64,000 bases of DNA, taken from assembly GCA_015847255.1 (NCBI GenBank), contig JADLZK010002807.1, positions 62,001-126,000 of the forward strand. Direction: 5' to 3'. The position numbers and the translations under genes are program-made. Positions 45,401 through 56,880 of this stretch are shown piece by piece. The notes below the pieces were generated by a model, which saw only the letters and a list, made by a program, of their open reading frames with translations, was not told the DNA's origin and did not search any database. Numbering within the stretch: position 1 is the stretch's first letter; each line of letters starts with the position of its first letter. Source of the DNA: Hyparrhenia diplandra (Eukaryota; Streptophyta; Magnoliopsida; Poales; Poaceae).

Positions 45401-45637
45401 TAAATTTAATGTATATTTAGGGGTTATTTTATGGTACTTTTATAATGGCAATGGTGGGTAATTTTTTAGGAAATGTTATAGATCGAATGGCTAACATTGT
45501 TAGAGGTTAATGGATCGACGGCTTGATGTTTCTAATTAATGTGAGAATTTCTAATATTTTTCTTTTTTTCTAACGCATCTGGTGAGAATTAACGTGGTGT
45601 CTCCATTGGAGCCTCCAATTAGTAATATAAGATAAGA
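42475..45637 (-). mobile_element. Helitron 2 (minus strand)
   Basis: On the minus strand it starts TCTTATCTTATATTAC (5' end 45637) and ends with a GC stem, CCCGTGCGTGAGAGCACGGG, then TTGATGAACTAG at 42475. Host A and T flank it. The paralogous site at 35931-35945 reads TAAGTA|TACGAC with no element. It is 3.16 kb, AT-rich over 42540-44400, with a more mixed part at 44430-45340. No Rep/helicase frame. Confidence 0.9.
44430..45340. other. Possible captured sequence in Helitron 2
   Basis: Base composition changes relative to the AT-rich left part, and short frames occur on both strands (44439-44735 and 45135-45338 plus). No motif recognised. An acquired fragment is possible. Confidence 0.25.
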
Positions 45638-45860
45638 TATGACATTTTATAACACGACATTGCAACACAGGACAGGACACAAGGAACACTACACGAACGA
45701 TGATCGATCGATGGACCTTATTTATTCTTGGTACGTGACATGGATTTTTTTGATATATAAATACTAACGTGTACGTAACCTGCTAGTCGACGGCCGGATA
45801 GACGACAGACGACTTGCGAGCGAGACGACGGGTCGACGGTACCATATATATATACCATGC
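45638..45860. repeat. Array unit 3: 3' flank of the secreted-protein gene
   Basis: Matches 35937-36080 and 25368-25590 (GACATTTTATAACACGACAT, GATCGATGGACCTTATTTAT, CTGCTAGTCGACGGCCGG, GACTTGCGAGCGAGACGA). It lies directly beyond the stop codon of the secreted-protein gene and includes its likely 3' untranslated region. Confidence 0.8.
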
Positions 45861-46064
45861 ATATACATGGACTTAATTGTTACTGTCGCAGTTGTTGATT
45901 TGCAGCTGGTTGCTGTAGTTGGGGCCGATCAGCTGCCGGTTTCTGAACGTGGCGTCGTTGTTGTAACCGGTACCGTGGCAGGTGATTCCGCTGTCGACGT
46001 CGACGATGACCTGGACGGAGCTTATCAAATCGGTGTGCAACACGTCGACGTCGGGCCGTGATGA

Positions 46065-46395
46065 GTTTTTTTTTTTTTTTTTTTTTTTTGAGAAGGACAC
46101 AGTACAACGCAGACGCCACAATACGCAGACGCACACTCATCCCTATGAACACACATACGCAAACCCTACCCCCGATGAGCACCTCCGAAGGACTGAGCAC
46201 CCGGCAGATCTGGGAGATTCTCGAAGTCACCATTGGCGCCTCGCCGTCGACGCGGAACGCCGCTTACCACTTAATGCATAACGCCGGAAAATCCTAGGAA
46301 AATCCCAGGGAAAGGTGCGAGCACCAGGATTTGAACCCTGGTGGGTAGCGTCCCCTTTGGACCCGGCCCTACCATTGGACTACAAGCCAATTCGC
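46065..46395 (-). mobile_element. tRNA-derived SINE in coding sequence
   Basis: Perfect 11-bp target duplication GGCCGTGATGA at 46054-46064 and 46396-46406. On the minus strand the 5' end has a pol III A box (TAGTCCAATGGTAGGG, 46367-46382) and B box (GGTTCAAATCC, 46327-46337), spaced as in a tRNA. The 3' end is an A tail of 23 bases (the T run from 46066). Its 331-bp length suits a plant SINE; the family name is not assigned. Confidence 0.92.
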
Positions 46396-46649
46396 GGCCG
46401 TGATGACGAGTTTGCACGGTCGGTTGATGCACGGGCCGAAGCCTAGTAAGGGCCGGCCCAACTCTACGGTCACGCGCATGCTGTTGCCGTACTTGTCGTA
46501 CACGTCGAAAGTGAAGTCGTCTAACCCAGCAACGTAAAACCCCTCCGTGGTCACTAGAATTGAGCAATGGCAATCCTCATTGCTGCTGCTGTTGGACTTG
46601 TCGTTGCTCCGGACCATCTGCATGGATCCATGTATTATACTCTCTCCAT

Positions 46650-46990
46650 ATAGAACAACAATATAGCCTTTAGTCCCAAGCTAGTTGGGGTAGGCTAGAG
46701 ATGAAACCCATATAAAACAGTATAAAAGAACGTAAAAAGGTACAAGACAAAAGGATAACGATATGGTAGATAGAAAAGGAAACAAAGTCATGGTTCAGGC
46801 ACGTTGATAGCTAGCCTCCAAGCGCTCCTGTCCAAAACTAAATCCTTAGAGATATTCCACTCTTAAGGTCTCTCTTAACCGCCTTGTCCCAAGACAGCTT
46901 AGGTCGACCTCTGCCTCTCTTTACATTATCTACCCGCTCTAGAACTCCATTGCGCACCGGCGCCTCGGGAGGCCTCCGTCCATATAGGAA
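46650..46990 (-). mobile_element. RTE-type LINE, 3' end, in the intron of the secreted-protein gene
   Basis: The minus strand encodes RGRGRPKLSWDKAVKRDLKE, and after a frame change SKDLVLDRSAWRLAINVPEP then stop, the C-terminal signature of plant RTE-clade reverse transcriptases. The 3' end reads CCCAACTAGCTTGGGACTAAAGG-like text (46670-46690) and a TTGTTGTT tail, also typical of RTE. It is heavily 5'-truncated and its target duplication was not resolved. Confidence 0.85.
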
Positions 46991-47344
46991 AAATAAATCG
47001 TTTAGACCAGCGATATGGTTTTTAAAACATTACATTGACTTTTTTCTATTAAAAGTATTTATTGGAAAGTTATGTAGAAATGTATAGGAATGCAATAGTA
47101 ATAATGGATCCAGAATGCAGCATCCGCGCGGCATCTGATCGATCTTACCTCAATATGGGGCACCACCGCCGCCGCCGATGACTGCAGCAGCAGGGCCAGC
47201 ACCGAGACCATCACCATGACGACGACCAAGGCAGGTAGTGGGAGCCAGCTGGCCATGGCTACCGAACTGATGAACGGGCAGGGTTGTAAATGGAATGGTA
47301 CAGTGGATGCTGAGCTGAGCGAGAGAGAGATCAAAGGTGCATGT

Positions 47345-47356
47345 ATTTATATAGTA
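47345..47356 (-). promoter_or_regulatory. Putative TATA box of the secreted-protein gene
   Basis: On the minus strand ACTATATAAATACATG lies about 90 bp upstream of the ATG at 47256, followed by a CT-rich leader (CTCTCTCTCGCTCAG). A typical plant core promoter layout. Confidence 0.6.
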
Positions 47357-48784
47357 TACAGGTACTATCGATCACTAGTAGTATTTGTTTAGCATTCAAA
47401 GCCCACAACCACCCAACAAGACAAGATCTGATCTGATCTCTATGATGGATGCTGCTGCTCGATCGCTGAAGCTGCCATTTCAGCTGCTAGGCCCAGCCCC
47501 AGGACTGCTGCAGCTGCTACAGTCGAGGCCCACTACTGTACATGTGGGTGGGTATACAAACACGTATGTGCGGCTGGCTGCTGTACATGTGGCGGGTACA
47601 CAAACACGTAGTACGTAGTATATATATACAACTTCATATAGCTCCTAGAATCCGCGCACGGAGAGCGATCCAGCTATTATACCGCTACTGTTTGCGAATC
47701 GTGCGTCGCCACATGTCCCGTGCTTGTGCCTGCCTGCATTCGCCGTCTCCCGGTTCATTCATCAACAAGGCCGCCCACCGTTCCTGCAAAAAAAAAAAAA
47801 AAAAAAGTTAAACAAAATGGGCCTCGCAACGTCTCGCCGTCTCCGCTGCTCCATCAACCGGGCCTCGCCGCCTCCGCCTCTTCTTCCTCTCCCACTGCCG
47901 GCGTGCTTCCGGATGCCGACCTCAGCTGCCTCACCGTCGCCGATCCGCGACGACGCCCGCCACCACGTAGTCCTACGCGTTGTCCCCGTCTCGCTTCCTC
48001 TTCTCGATTCGCCTTTTGGATCTCCCGTGGAGGACGAGGCGCGACGGTTGTGCCAGGCCCAACCCGCTCGCCCTCATCTTCTCCTCCTCTGCACTGGGGC
48101 CATACGCCGCAGTGATCCCTGGAAGGTGCCCGGAGCACCGGACGGCGGGGAGTCACACGCCGTGCAGCATCGACTCCGCCGCCGTCGCGCCGTCGTCCGC
48201 CTCTAGGGCCTGCAGTGACCCTGGAGCGAGGGTGCCTGGAGCAGCGGACGACGGGGGAGTCACGCACCATGCACGCATTGGCGTCGGCGTCGGCATCGAC
48301 TCCGCCACCACTGCGCCGTCCTCCGCCTCCAGGGCACCGCCCCTACATCAGATCCCTCCCTTGGGCGTCTTTACGCTAATGGTGTCATGGATTGGTAATG
48401 TTTTCTGTCATCTTCTACCTAGCGCTATCTATCTGTTCCCTTTTCTTCCCTCTCTCTCATTATGTGCCTAATCGACGCTGCATGTATGCAGTCCGGTAGC
48501 TATCGGCACCAGCTCAGATGTCGTCAGTGACGCAGGGAGAGGCTCCCATCCAATGCCCCATGTCAGTTGTCACCAGCTTCTCCCCTCACCCTTTCTGCAG
48601 TAGTAACCCATGGCCCCATGGGTACAGCAAGAGCATCCCCAAGCTATGGCGCTGTGCATCCAGTGTTTTTTTTTATAGTTCTACATCTTCATGTTCCAAT
48701 GGTCTTTTGCGAAAACAAATCAAGTACAACAGTATATAGAGTTTCTTTTACGAGAGCAATAGAGTTCCTTTTGGAAACCAATTG

Positions 48785-49003
48785 CAGTTGATGAATACAA
48801 ATTTACAGTTTTCGCTGCATATTTATGCTTCAGGTTATGATAAAATAGAAAAATACCTATGATTAATTAGGTTATTTTCAGTTCATGTCATCATGGCAGT
48901 TGATGAATACAATTTATAGTTTGCACTGCATATTATCCTTCAGGTTAGGATAAAATAGAAAAATACCTATGGTTAATTAGGCTATTTCAGTTCATGTCAT
49001 CAT
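48785..49003. repeat. Two tandem copies of a unit of about 112 bp
   Basis: Both copies run from CAGTTGATGAATACAA through CTTCAGGTTA(T/G)GATAAAATAG to CAGTTCATGTCATCATGG. They differ by small indels and a few substitutions, so the duplication is fairly recent. Confidence 0.85.
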
Positions 49004-51653
49004 GGTGGGGATTGTTTGCATATGTATCAACCTTTGGTTTAGCTGCATAAAAAGTCCTCTTACAAATCTCAACTCCTGCTTATACACAACATCTTTAGAC
49101 CATTTTCCCTTTCAAGAATTGCTTTTATTAGATGAAAGGGACAGGTCGTTCACACCAGTTTCCCTTATGATGCAAAACTCATAAATGTTGGCTCCTTTTT
49201 CTTCTTCGGTAATAATACATCATGTCCTTTGTACTCTTGCCACTTCTCCTTTTTCTGATCGTAACATGTCACAGTTGAGTCTACAATAGCTGTTATCTCC
49301 TAAGTGAATGCTAAATATATCCATATGCCCTTTTTGCTCTGATATCATGGCCATCTACCATCTGTTGCTGGATTGAGGTTTATTCTTGCAGGCAAATGTT
49401 GCTCATATAAATTGCAGAGCAACAGAACAAACAAAAAATACTACATTGCTTCTTATGCTTTGGTTTGCTCTGTGTTCCAAATCAGTTGCCGACATGCATT
49501 TCATATTTCTTCATGGATATTTACCATTCCTTAAAAACTAAAACATATGTTTAGGAAACAAAGAAAAAAGGATTGCATGGTTGTGATGTGTAAAAAGATT
49601 GTCCTTCTATGTTAAAGAATACTACTACCTCTGTATTCTCTAGGTTTTATCGACAGTATGTTTACAGGTTTTCCTTAATGTCTGAATGGATTTTTGATGT
49701 ATGTCTGCATCATTTTGTCTGCACCAATTCAGAGTTTCTGATCTCAATGTAGATGTTTTTATTATTTGAACGGTAATGAATCTACTCCTATTGATATTGG
49801 ATTCCAAATGGTTCAGGTTGGCTTACTGCAGCATATGGTGAATAAAGTTAGGTTGCTTGAGCACCACTGAGGTGTTGCCTCCATCTTTATTCATATGTGG
49901 TGTGATAAGAAAAAATACGCTGGTTAGTGCCTCTTAAATTTAGCCTTTTTTTGTAAGGCTTATTGCTGCCAAAATTGATGATTTTGTCATATATTTCGGC
50001 AGCAACCATGTCAAGTGCCATCAAGAATGCAGTCTTTAGATTTTATTAGGGCTATAGTCCTACCTGAAATGGTTGTTTTGATTTTGCATGTTTCAAGGTA
50101 CTACAGGAGGATGGATATGGTAGCAACAAGTGGTGATCTCATACAGGCACTTCGAGCAACAGGGTGTAAGCCTCAACAATCTCCAAAGAGTAATAATCTT
50201 TTTTGCTATCAAGAATACCATGTGTCATGTTACCTTGCGATATAGAATCCTTTGGATTTTGTTTCTATGAACCAGCTTTCCTGTTATGTAACCTTGTGAG
50301 ATGAAATTATTTTTCAGGGCTCAAATTGAGAGCTTCCGAGTTCCAACACGAGCTGCAGCACCTAAGAACCATTGTGCCTTTTGTGCTACTGTTGCCACTA
50401 TCCATCAAGTTTGTCCATGGGCGCAATCTGGAACTCGGTTTCTGGCTATAACCAGACCTCTCCTCCATGAAGTGAGTTGAGAACTTTCCAACTTTCTTCT
50501 AATTGTTTTCATTCATTACCTAAGACAGAGATTGGCTCTCAATGTATTGTTCAGTTAGTATCAGATTTATTTGGCTACAATACAGAACCTTATCGATCCA
50601 TCCATGGTTTAGCCTCTGTGTTCTAACACATGGTGAGTGTGCACCTAACCAAATATCAGTGGGTTTGATGTCTAACTAATCTTATCTGAATTTTAGGCAC
50701 TCTAATTTGTAGCTTTTGCCTACTGGTCGATCCACAAACTAAGCCACTTTATGCACCACAGATAGCTAATGTTCAGAAACACATCATTTATTTAGTGCAT
50801 GATCATAGCGTGCTTGCTGAAAGAGCAGACCATTCCTGTTTCAATTTCAAGGATGGGTACAACAACGTAGTAATATGAACATTGCCAATTTCACAGTTGG
50901 CTGTTGTTACATATGAGTTACCTAAATAGTCTCTGGCTTGCTAATCAGGACTTCAGCAAATATAGATGGTAAGGAAATAAAAATAATATTTTGATGTTGT
51001 TTCTTCTATATTAAGAGTCTGTTGCCTTGAACGATCAGTAGGTTACTGTAGATACTTGCTACCACAAACTATGTATGGTTTTTGGTGCCATATTGAAGCC
51101 CCTAACAAGTGTATCTCCTCTTAGCGTCATTCTTCCTTCATCTTGCCTCCCTTATTTGAACCCCTAACACTGAAAATTATATTAAATACTATGAGCATTT
51201 CACTATGATAAGTATATAGTCCTGTTGGATCACTTAAATGAATTTAGCCCTAAGACATTCTTACTATGATTTAGCACTTTCCATTGAGGATGCTCTCTCT
51301 AATACAAGGCGTTATTAGAATAGAGAGATTGATTCACTGACTCACTCTATGCAAACCGGTCATACGATAAGAGCGATTCACATATGAAAACGGGGATAGC
51401 AGATACATAAAAAGGGCAGGAATGACCCTGCTCACTCATTTCTTTTACATATATCTTCATGTTCAATCCAAGAAGTTGCACATCACATATACTGATCGTA
51501 GATGAAGTTGTAGTTTTGCTGATGATTATGACAAGCGCTTTTGTGTTGTCCAAGGTACATGTCATCAGTAAAAGAAAGATTACACTGTCAACTGTTACCT
51601 TAGTATTGCAGGTTGGAGCCACTCAACTTGGTTGTACTTGGATCGATTGCATA

Positions 51654-51725
51654 CATGAAGCTTACCTGACGTGTCTTCATGAAGCTTACCTGACGTGTCT
51701 TCATGAAGCTTACCTGACGTGTCTT
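51654..51725 (+). repeat. 24-bp minisatellite, three identical copies
   Basis: Three perfect copies of a 24-bp unit beginning CATGAAGCTTACCTGACGTG. The period keeps frame (HEAYLTCL in one frame), but no gene is supported around it. Identity of all copies points to recent expansion. Confidence 0.95.
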
Positions 51726-52831
51726 CTCATTCTGCCAAGAGCAAAGGGCCGTAGATTTTGCATAGATAATGTATTATTATGTTCAGCACATTAATGTAAA
51801 TAAGGATTCTGAAATTTTACTTCAAATTCTTTGCCAAGATAGCAGTTCAGCTGCTGGTAATTGTTTACTTCATTTGTATGGTCAGCTACCGCTAATTGTT
51901 TATCTAAATTATGTTTAAAGTGAAACAAAATTCGTTGCTCTGATTGTCTCATATATGCGTTTAAGAAATCGGGCGCGGCGAAGTGCGCCTACTGACCTAG
52001 TAATATATATTTATATATACTTTGTATGTATATAAGGAGTAGGGCCGAGCGGGAGTATTTATTGGGTTTGCTCTTCCTCCAAAAGAAATTTATTCGGTTA
52101 GCTGCAAGCGCACAGCTCATCCAATCTGTTTGGGACCAGACCAGATCGCTAACTACCAAAGATAACGTCCATCATATCTTGTTGGGTGAATACTCAACTC
52201 AACATGTTACTGATGATGATATGGTTTACAAAGTGGCCATTCAACATGGCGATTACAAAGGGAGTCAGGGGGTATTTATAGGACCCCCTGACTTTCGTAG
52301 TTATACAAAAATGTCAAGGATTCCAAAATGAGCTTCTAAGATGTAACTATTCAAGCGAAGATGTATTCATTGTCTTCGCGATGCTTCTTTCATAGCTTTT
52401 ATCTTCGCAGTGCTTTTCACTTCTTCGGAGGCGATATTCTAACCGTTTGCGAAGACTCTACGACCATCTTCGCTTAAAACCTTTACTTTAAACTTCTGAA
52501 CATCACGTTTCATGTTCTCCCGCGAAGCTACTTTCATGCGAAGCTATCTTCGATCTTTAAGCTCTTGTTCTTTCCTTATCCTGGCTTGTCAAAAGTGCGG
52601 GGACGAAAGTTTCATATGGAAATCAAAGTTAGAACCCAACAGCAGCCCCTCGTGGGCGAAGGCCGACTTCAAAGGCATGAAACCCACGAATCATAAGTTT
52701 TCTCAAAACTTTGTTTCGATTCTGAAAAACGTCGTCCCCAGACTTTGAAGTTGGACTTTTTGCTGATTTTTGACTTTGCGTAAATCTTGAGATTTTTTTA
52801 AACGGTTATGTTGACCGTTTGACCGAAGAAG

Positions 52832-52841
52832 TCTATAAATA
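52832..52841 (+). promoter_or_regulatory. TATA box upstream of the 53091 reading frame
   Basis: CTATAAATAG, about 250 bp before the ATG at 53091, followed by CG-poor leader DNA containing repeated GCGAAG motifs. A good core match. Confidence 0.6.
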
Positions 52842-53090
52842 GCGGAGCACCCCTATTTTCTTCATCTTTTTTCGAAGAGGGCCACCTTTTTGAATTTTTT
52901 CCAATTGTTGCGAAGTCGAATTTGTGAAGGCCTTTTGCGAAGTCAAAAATCTTGCGAAGCTTTGAACATATATTTTGGACTTACAGTTTTTCCTGTGTCA
53001 GGTATATTTCTTTGATTCCTAAGTTATTTAATGGTTACTTTTTTATTGACATGTTTGTACTTTACTTTTCTCTCTTTTTTTGTATTTAGG

Positions 53091-56000
53091 ATGGCTCTTG
53101 TTGAAGATACCCCGGCTGATTCTCAAAGCCAAGATATTGAAGAGGAAGCCAACTCGCAACAGGATGACTCCGGAGAGGATCTTTCACAAGTGTCTGCTTC
53201 AGAGTCGGAGCTGCTACCAGATGATAGGATTTCTTTGTCTTTTGGCTGCAGCAAAATGACCGAAGAAGATTTGAAACAAATGGTTAAAGATGGAATCCTT
53301 AGGGAGGGGCAGTACAGGCCAGCGGAGCGGATGAGAAGGTCCCTAAACCAAAGCCGCAGACGAGTGCATAGTTTTTAAGGATCTTTTTACTGCGGGTCTT
53401 CGCATGCCTCCTCAAACTTTCCTTGAAGAGGTTTTCAAGAAGTTTAATATCGAGATGCACCACTTGACTCCCAATGCTATAGTCAAGTTGTCAGTTTTTC
53501 TATGGGCTGTGAGGAGCCAAAATGTGAAGCCAGACATTGATGCATTTTGCACAATGTATGAACTTCACACTCAATTTAGGACAAAGAAGATTGATCAACG
53601 TACAGTGAAGCTGTACTTTGGGTGTTGTAGTTTCAAGACTGCCTGGGGTCAGAAACAAATTTCCCCTGCTATGAAGAACAAGTGGCCAGATGGTTGGACC
53701 AAGTACTGGTTTTACCATAAAGTTCCTTTGGTTGAGGAGAACAAAGGAAGAAAAGGTGTTGTTAAGACTTATCCTTTGGCATCGCGCATGCATCGCGAGC
53801 GTTTTGAGTGTAAGCCGAGCCGCGAAGTCTAAATCTTGCTCGGAATGTTTGAAAGCTTTTAAGAAAGTTATTTCCCAGCAAATCAACTCGCGATCTTGTC
53901 GAAGAATATCTTGCGGCTGGTATTTGGCCTTTAAGGCTTGGATGAGATTTTCTTCGCTATCATGCAAAGAAAATCTGTGAAAGAGATTATGTTTTTCCTG
54001 ACAGAGATACCGTGATACCTTCACGGTTTAAAGATGAAGAAGAGTTTGTTGCTGATGTTGAGAGCGGGGCCATAGATTTGCTTGGCAAATATCTTCATAC
54101 TTGAGAGGAAACAGATGGATGAAATTATTGGAAAAGATTACGTTCGGTTAAATCATATCTTCGATTTGGCTAACGTGACTTATAAGGTTCGTCCACCTCC
54201 CGCTTATGCTCGCAAGAAGGAAAAGAAAGATTCAGTTCTCGATGATAAGAATTTGAAGAGGAAAAGGAATGATCTTTGCGAAGGTCCCCCGCTTCTTCTA
54301 AGGCTGCGCGAAGAAAGCCGATGTGACTCCAAAACAAATTCGCCGGAAGAAGAAGGCCAAGAAGACCATAACATTTGGCTAATACCTTAGACCTTACTGA
54401 CAGCGAAGTTGATGTTCCTGATCTTGAGGCTTCACAGCTTGGTACTTCTCTTCGGGATTTTGAGGTGAGAAAAATTTGCAAAGTTTTTGCCCCGACCGGG
54501 TTGACTCCAGATCTTCTCCTCCGCTAGCCGAGCATTTACAACTTTTTGGGTCTTCGCAGAGATTGGGTACCTCAGGCACAGCTGGCGAAGACGCTGATGT
54601 GAATATGTTCGAGGCTTCTCCTACTGGTACTACATCTCCTTCTTCTCCTAGGATTAGAGATCCGACCCCAGATTTTCCCATGAACTTAGTTGATAATACT
54701 TGTGTTACGTGCGATGAGTGCAATAGCCATAGATTAGCTAAGTTAGCCAAAGATATTCATGTGAGTCATTTGATAGTGCACCCGAGAAAATATTTCCGCC
54801 CGAGCCGGGAGTTACCGATGGAAACAGAGATGCTGTTCTTGCTGCGAAGTTAACCGTGGGTTCAACTGTGGAGCCTGCGAAGGTTTTGGAAGCTCCTGAG
54901 AAGTCGAGCGAGCCACAAAGTTTAAACCGGTATTGGTGCGTATTTTCGATTTTGTCCTTCTTAGTTAAATTGTTTCATTTTTCTTACTAAACTTTTTATT
55001 TTTCTATTCCTTAGAGAAAACTTTGAAAGAAAGGGCTGATGATCTTTGTTAAAGTTGTGAAAGAGAAACTACACAAGAGAGGTACCGGGGACTGCTCAGT
55101 TTTCTCTTGACGACTTTGATGATGTGGTGGATGACCAAGCTGAAGCAGATCAGCGAAGCCGATTGTCTGAATCTCTAGTGAATGTTGAAGCTCAAGAGAA
55201 AATTCCTTGCCCTTTGAAGGAATTGAAGGAAGGTGAAAGAGTTTGTAAGTTTTTTTATTTTGCTTGTTTCTATTTCTTCTCTTTTTTTTTTTGTTAATTT
55301 GTTGTTTCACTGACTTGCTAACTTTTTTCTCCATCTTTTCCCTTTTTTAGCTCAATATTTTCCTGATGCTTCGACTTCTTCAAAAGATAAAACTGTTGAT
55401 GTTGGATCGATGAAGGAAGTGATTTTGGATCACCCCACTCCTCAAGTTGCTGTTGAAGACACAGGACTTTCTTCCGAGGCTATTGCAAATTCTATTGATA
55501 ACACCTTGAAGTTTTGTGTTGAGAGCGGAGTCAACTTGGATTCTTTCAAGTTTGTTGGAGTAGGTGTGGATAAACTTCGTGTGCTCGAAAAGGGGCGAGA
55601 AGCAATTGGCCAAGTGTATTGATGATGCCTTCTTCGTTCCCGACGCTGAGGCCGAGCTAGCGAAGATGAATCCACTGGAGCTTGGCTGATGCTAGCATAA
55701 ATCGATGTACAAGGTGTGCTTCGCTTGTTCATTCTTTGTGTTATCTTTATGTGCGAAGACGCTTTACATAAGATTTGTTTTGACTGTCTTTGTTCATTTC
55801 GAGGGGGCTCTTGTTAATCGTGGACTTAGAAAGTCTCTCGAGGACAGTGCGACTGCTTTTGCCGTTTGCGAGAAATCTTTGCTGAAAGAGATTGAAGATC
55901 TGAAATCTCAAGTTGCCCTTAAAGAAAAGGAGAGAGGAGATGCCGTTGATGAATGGCATAAGATTGATCGTCTGCTTCATCAAGCTTCGGATACTATAAA

Positions 56001-56553
56001 GGAAAAAGATGGTGAACTTGATGTTGCGAAGACAACCATTGATAGACTTAAGAGGGAAAAGGAGTATCTTGAAAAGAAGAGTGTGGAGATGGATCAAATG
56101 CTGATGAGAAAATTCAACAGAATGTGGGAGTTGTGTAAAGCTGCATATGAGAAATGGGGTGCCGTGCCGAAGATCCTTGTTGGGAGCTTGGGGAATATGA
56201 TCCTTTCTTCAGCTGGCTTTGCAGACAGTATGAAGACCTTAGTGTTGTTGTGCAAGCTGCTGCTGATACAAGTGTCATGTACTCCACCAGGGGCTCTTTT
56301 ACATCTTATGAAAGAAGCTAATGATCCATTGTATGATGCTTTCTTTGCTTCCACGTTCAAGTTTCCTGCTGATGCCATTAATCAAATTTCTCCGAAGACC
56401 CATCTTCTTTGCAAGAAATTTTTCAACGAATATTGGTGTCGGTGTGGCCGAGAACATTGTCTTGAAAAGGTCAAAGAAAAGTTAAAAAGGTATTTTGTTA
56501 CTTTGTTTTGTGATTTCCTTGCTATTGCTTGTTTTTATGCTGACTTTCTTTGA
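53091..56553 (+). pseudogene. Gypsy-type transposon protein with coiled-coil C-terminus, decayed
   Basis: ATG at 53091 (MALVEDTPADSQSQDIEEE) with an acidic N-terminus. After two frame shifts near 53320-53370, the conserved domain runs over 53404-53832: MPPQTFLEEVFKKFNIEMHH, LTPNAIVKLSVFLWAVRSQN, and WPDGWTKYWFYHKVPL. The middle is charged and low in complexity, with Lys-rich, NLS-like stretches (KEKKDSVLDDKNLKRKRND). The 55810-56500 part is a coiled coil (LKSQVALKEKERGDAVDEWH and similar). The frame is interrupted many times (stop at 53830, shifts near 53830-54100, 54390, 54850, 55620). Function in the family is unknown. This copy is not intact. Confidence 0.75.
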
Positions 56554-56880
56554 TTTTAACGGCTTGAATTCGATATTTCTCGGGGAGGAAGAAGCTCTTA
56601 GGAAGCAAACAGATGGAAGAGGAAGAGAGGATCGGGAGGAAGAGAAAAAAGAGTCGCGATGATGTTAGTGAAAGGAGGAATTAGTTTTTTCTTTATCTTT
56701 GATTACCCTTGGGAAGATGTAGAAAACATGTTCGAATGATCAGTATTGTAAATTTTTAAAGTTGTGGATTGTTTTAATACTTTGTTATATTTGTTTGAGC
56801 CGAAGTTAGTTTTGTTGCGAAGTTGCAAGTCTTCTTGAATTTCTTGTGGAATGTTTTTGACTTTGATAACTCTTGCAAGG

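Larger units (their letters stand above)
45873..47256 (-). pseudogene. Small secreted cysteine-containing protein gene, interrupted by a SINE
   Basis: Exon 1 (47149-47256) encodes MASWLPLPALVVVMVMVSVL then an Ala-rich stretch, a clear signal peptide, and ends at a GTAAG donor. Exon 2 starts at 46617 after CATGCAG and reads NEDCHCSILVTTEGFYVAG, DFTFDVYDKYGNSMRVTVEL and GFGPCINRPCKLVIT. A SINE (46065-46395) then breaks the frame. Beyond it, 45873-46063 encodes SGITCHGTGYNNDATFRNRQ and ends NNCDSNN, then stop. Six Cys outside the signal suggest disulfides in an apoplastic protein of about 140 residues. The two halves differ by one frame even with the SINE set aside, so a further indel exists. 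I do not recognise the family. The intron holds an RTE LINE end. Confidence 0.6.
47386..52019. other. Long region without a recognised gene
   Basis: Holds an A run at 47787-47806, a GC-rich, exon-like block at 47820-48360 with open frames on both strands, then about 3.6 kb of AT-rich, intron-like DNA. Short frames, such as 50015-50245, and an exon-like stretch at 50318-50470 ending before GTGAG have no domain I can name. The region could be a decayed gene or the interior of an unrecognised transposon. Two tandem duplications are listed separately. Confidence 0.4.
52020..56880 (+). mobile_element. Retroelement region encoding a 'putative gypsy type transposon' protein
   Basis: AT-rich DNA full of CGAAG/CTTCG motifs (52330-53000) precedes a TATA box and a long decayed reading frame. 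The coding part has the Transposase_28 ('putative gypsy type transposon') type of domain followed by a coiled coil, an arrangement annotated in many rice elements that lack pol. I could not identify LTRs or a primer-binding site, so its limits are approximate. The right end is cut by the Ty3 LTR at 56881. Confidence 0.55.

Noticed and set aside
46327..46395. tRNA-like A and B boxes, possible tRNA gene
   Set aside because: It lacks an acceptor stem, is followed by 250 bp ending in an A tail, and is bounded by an 11-bp target duplication. It is a SINE, not a tRNA gene.
47720..48471. Frames of 130-163 codons after an A run
   Set aside because: Overlapping frames on both strands without recognisable motifs; kept only as part of the unassigned region.
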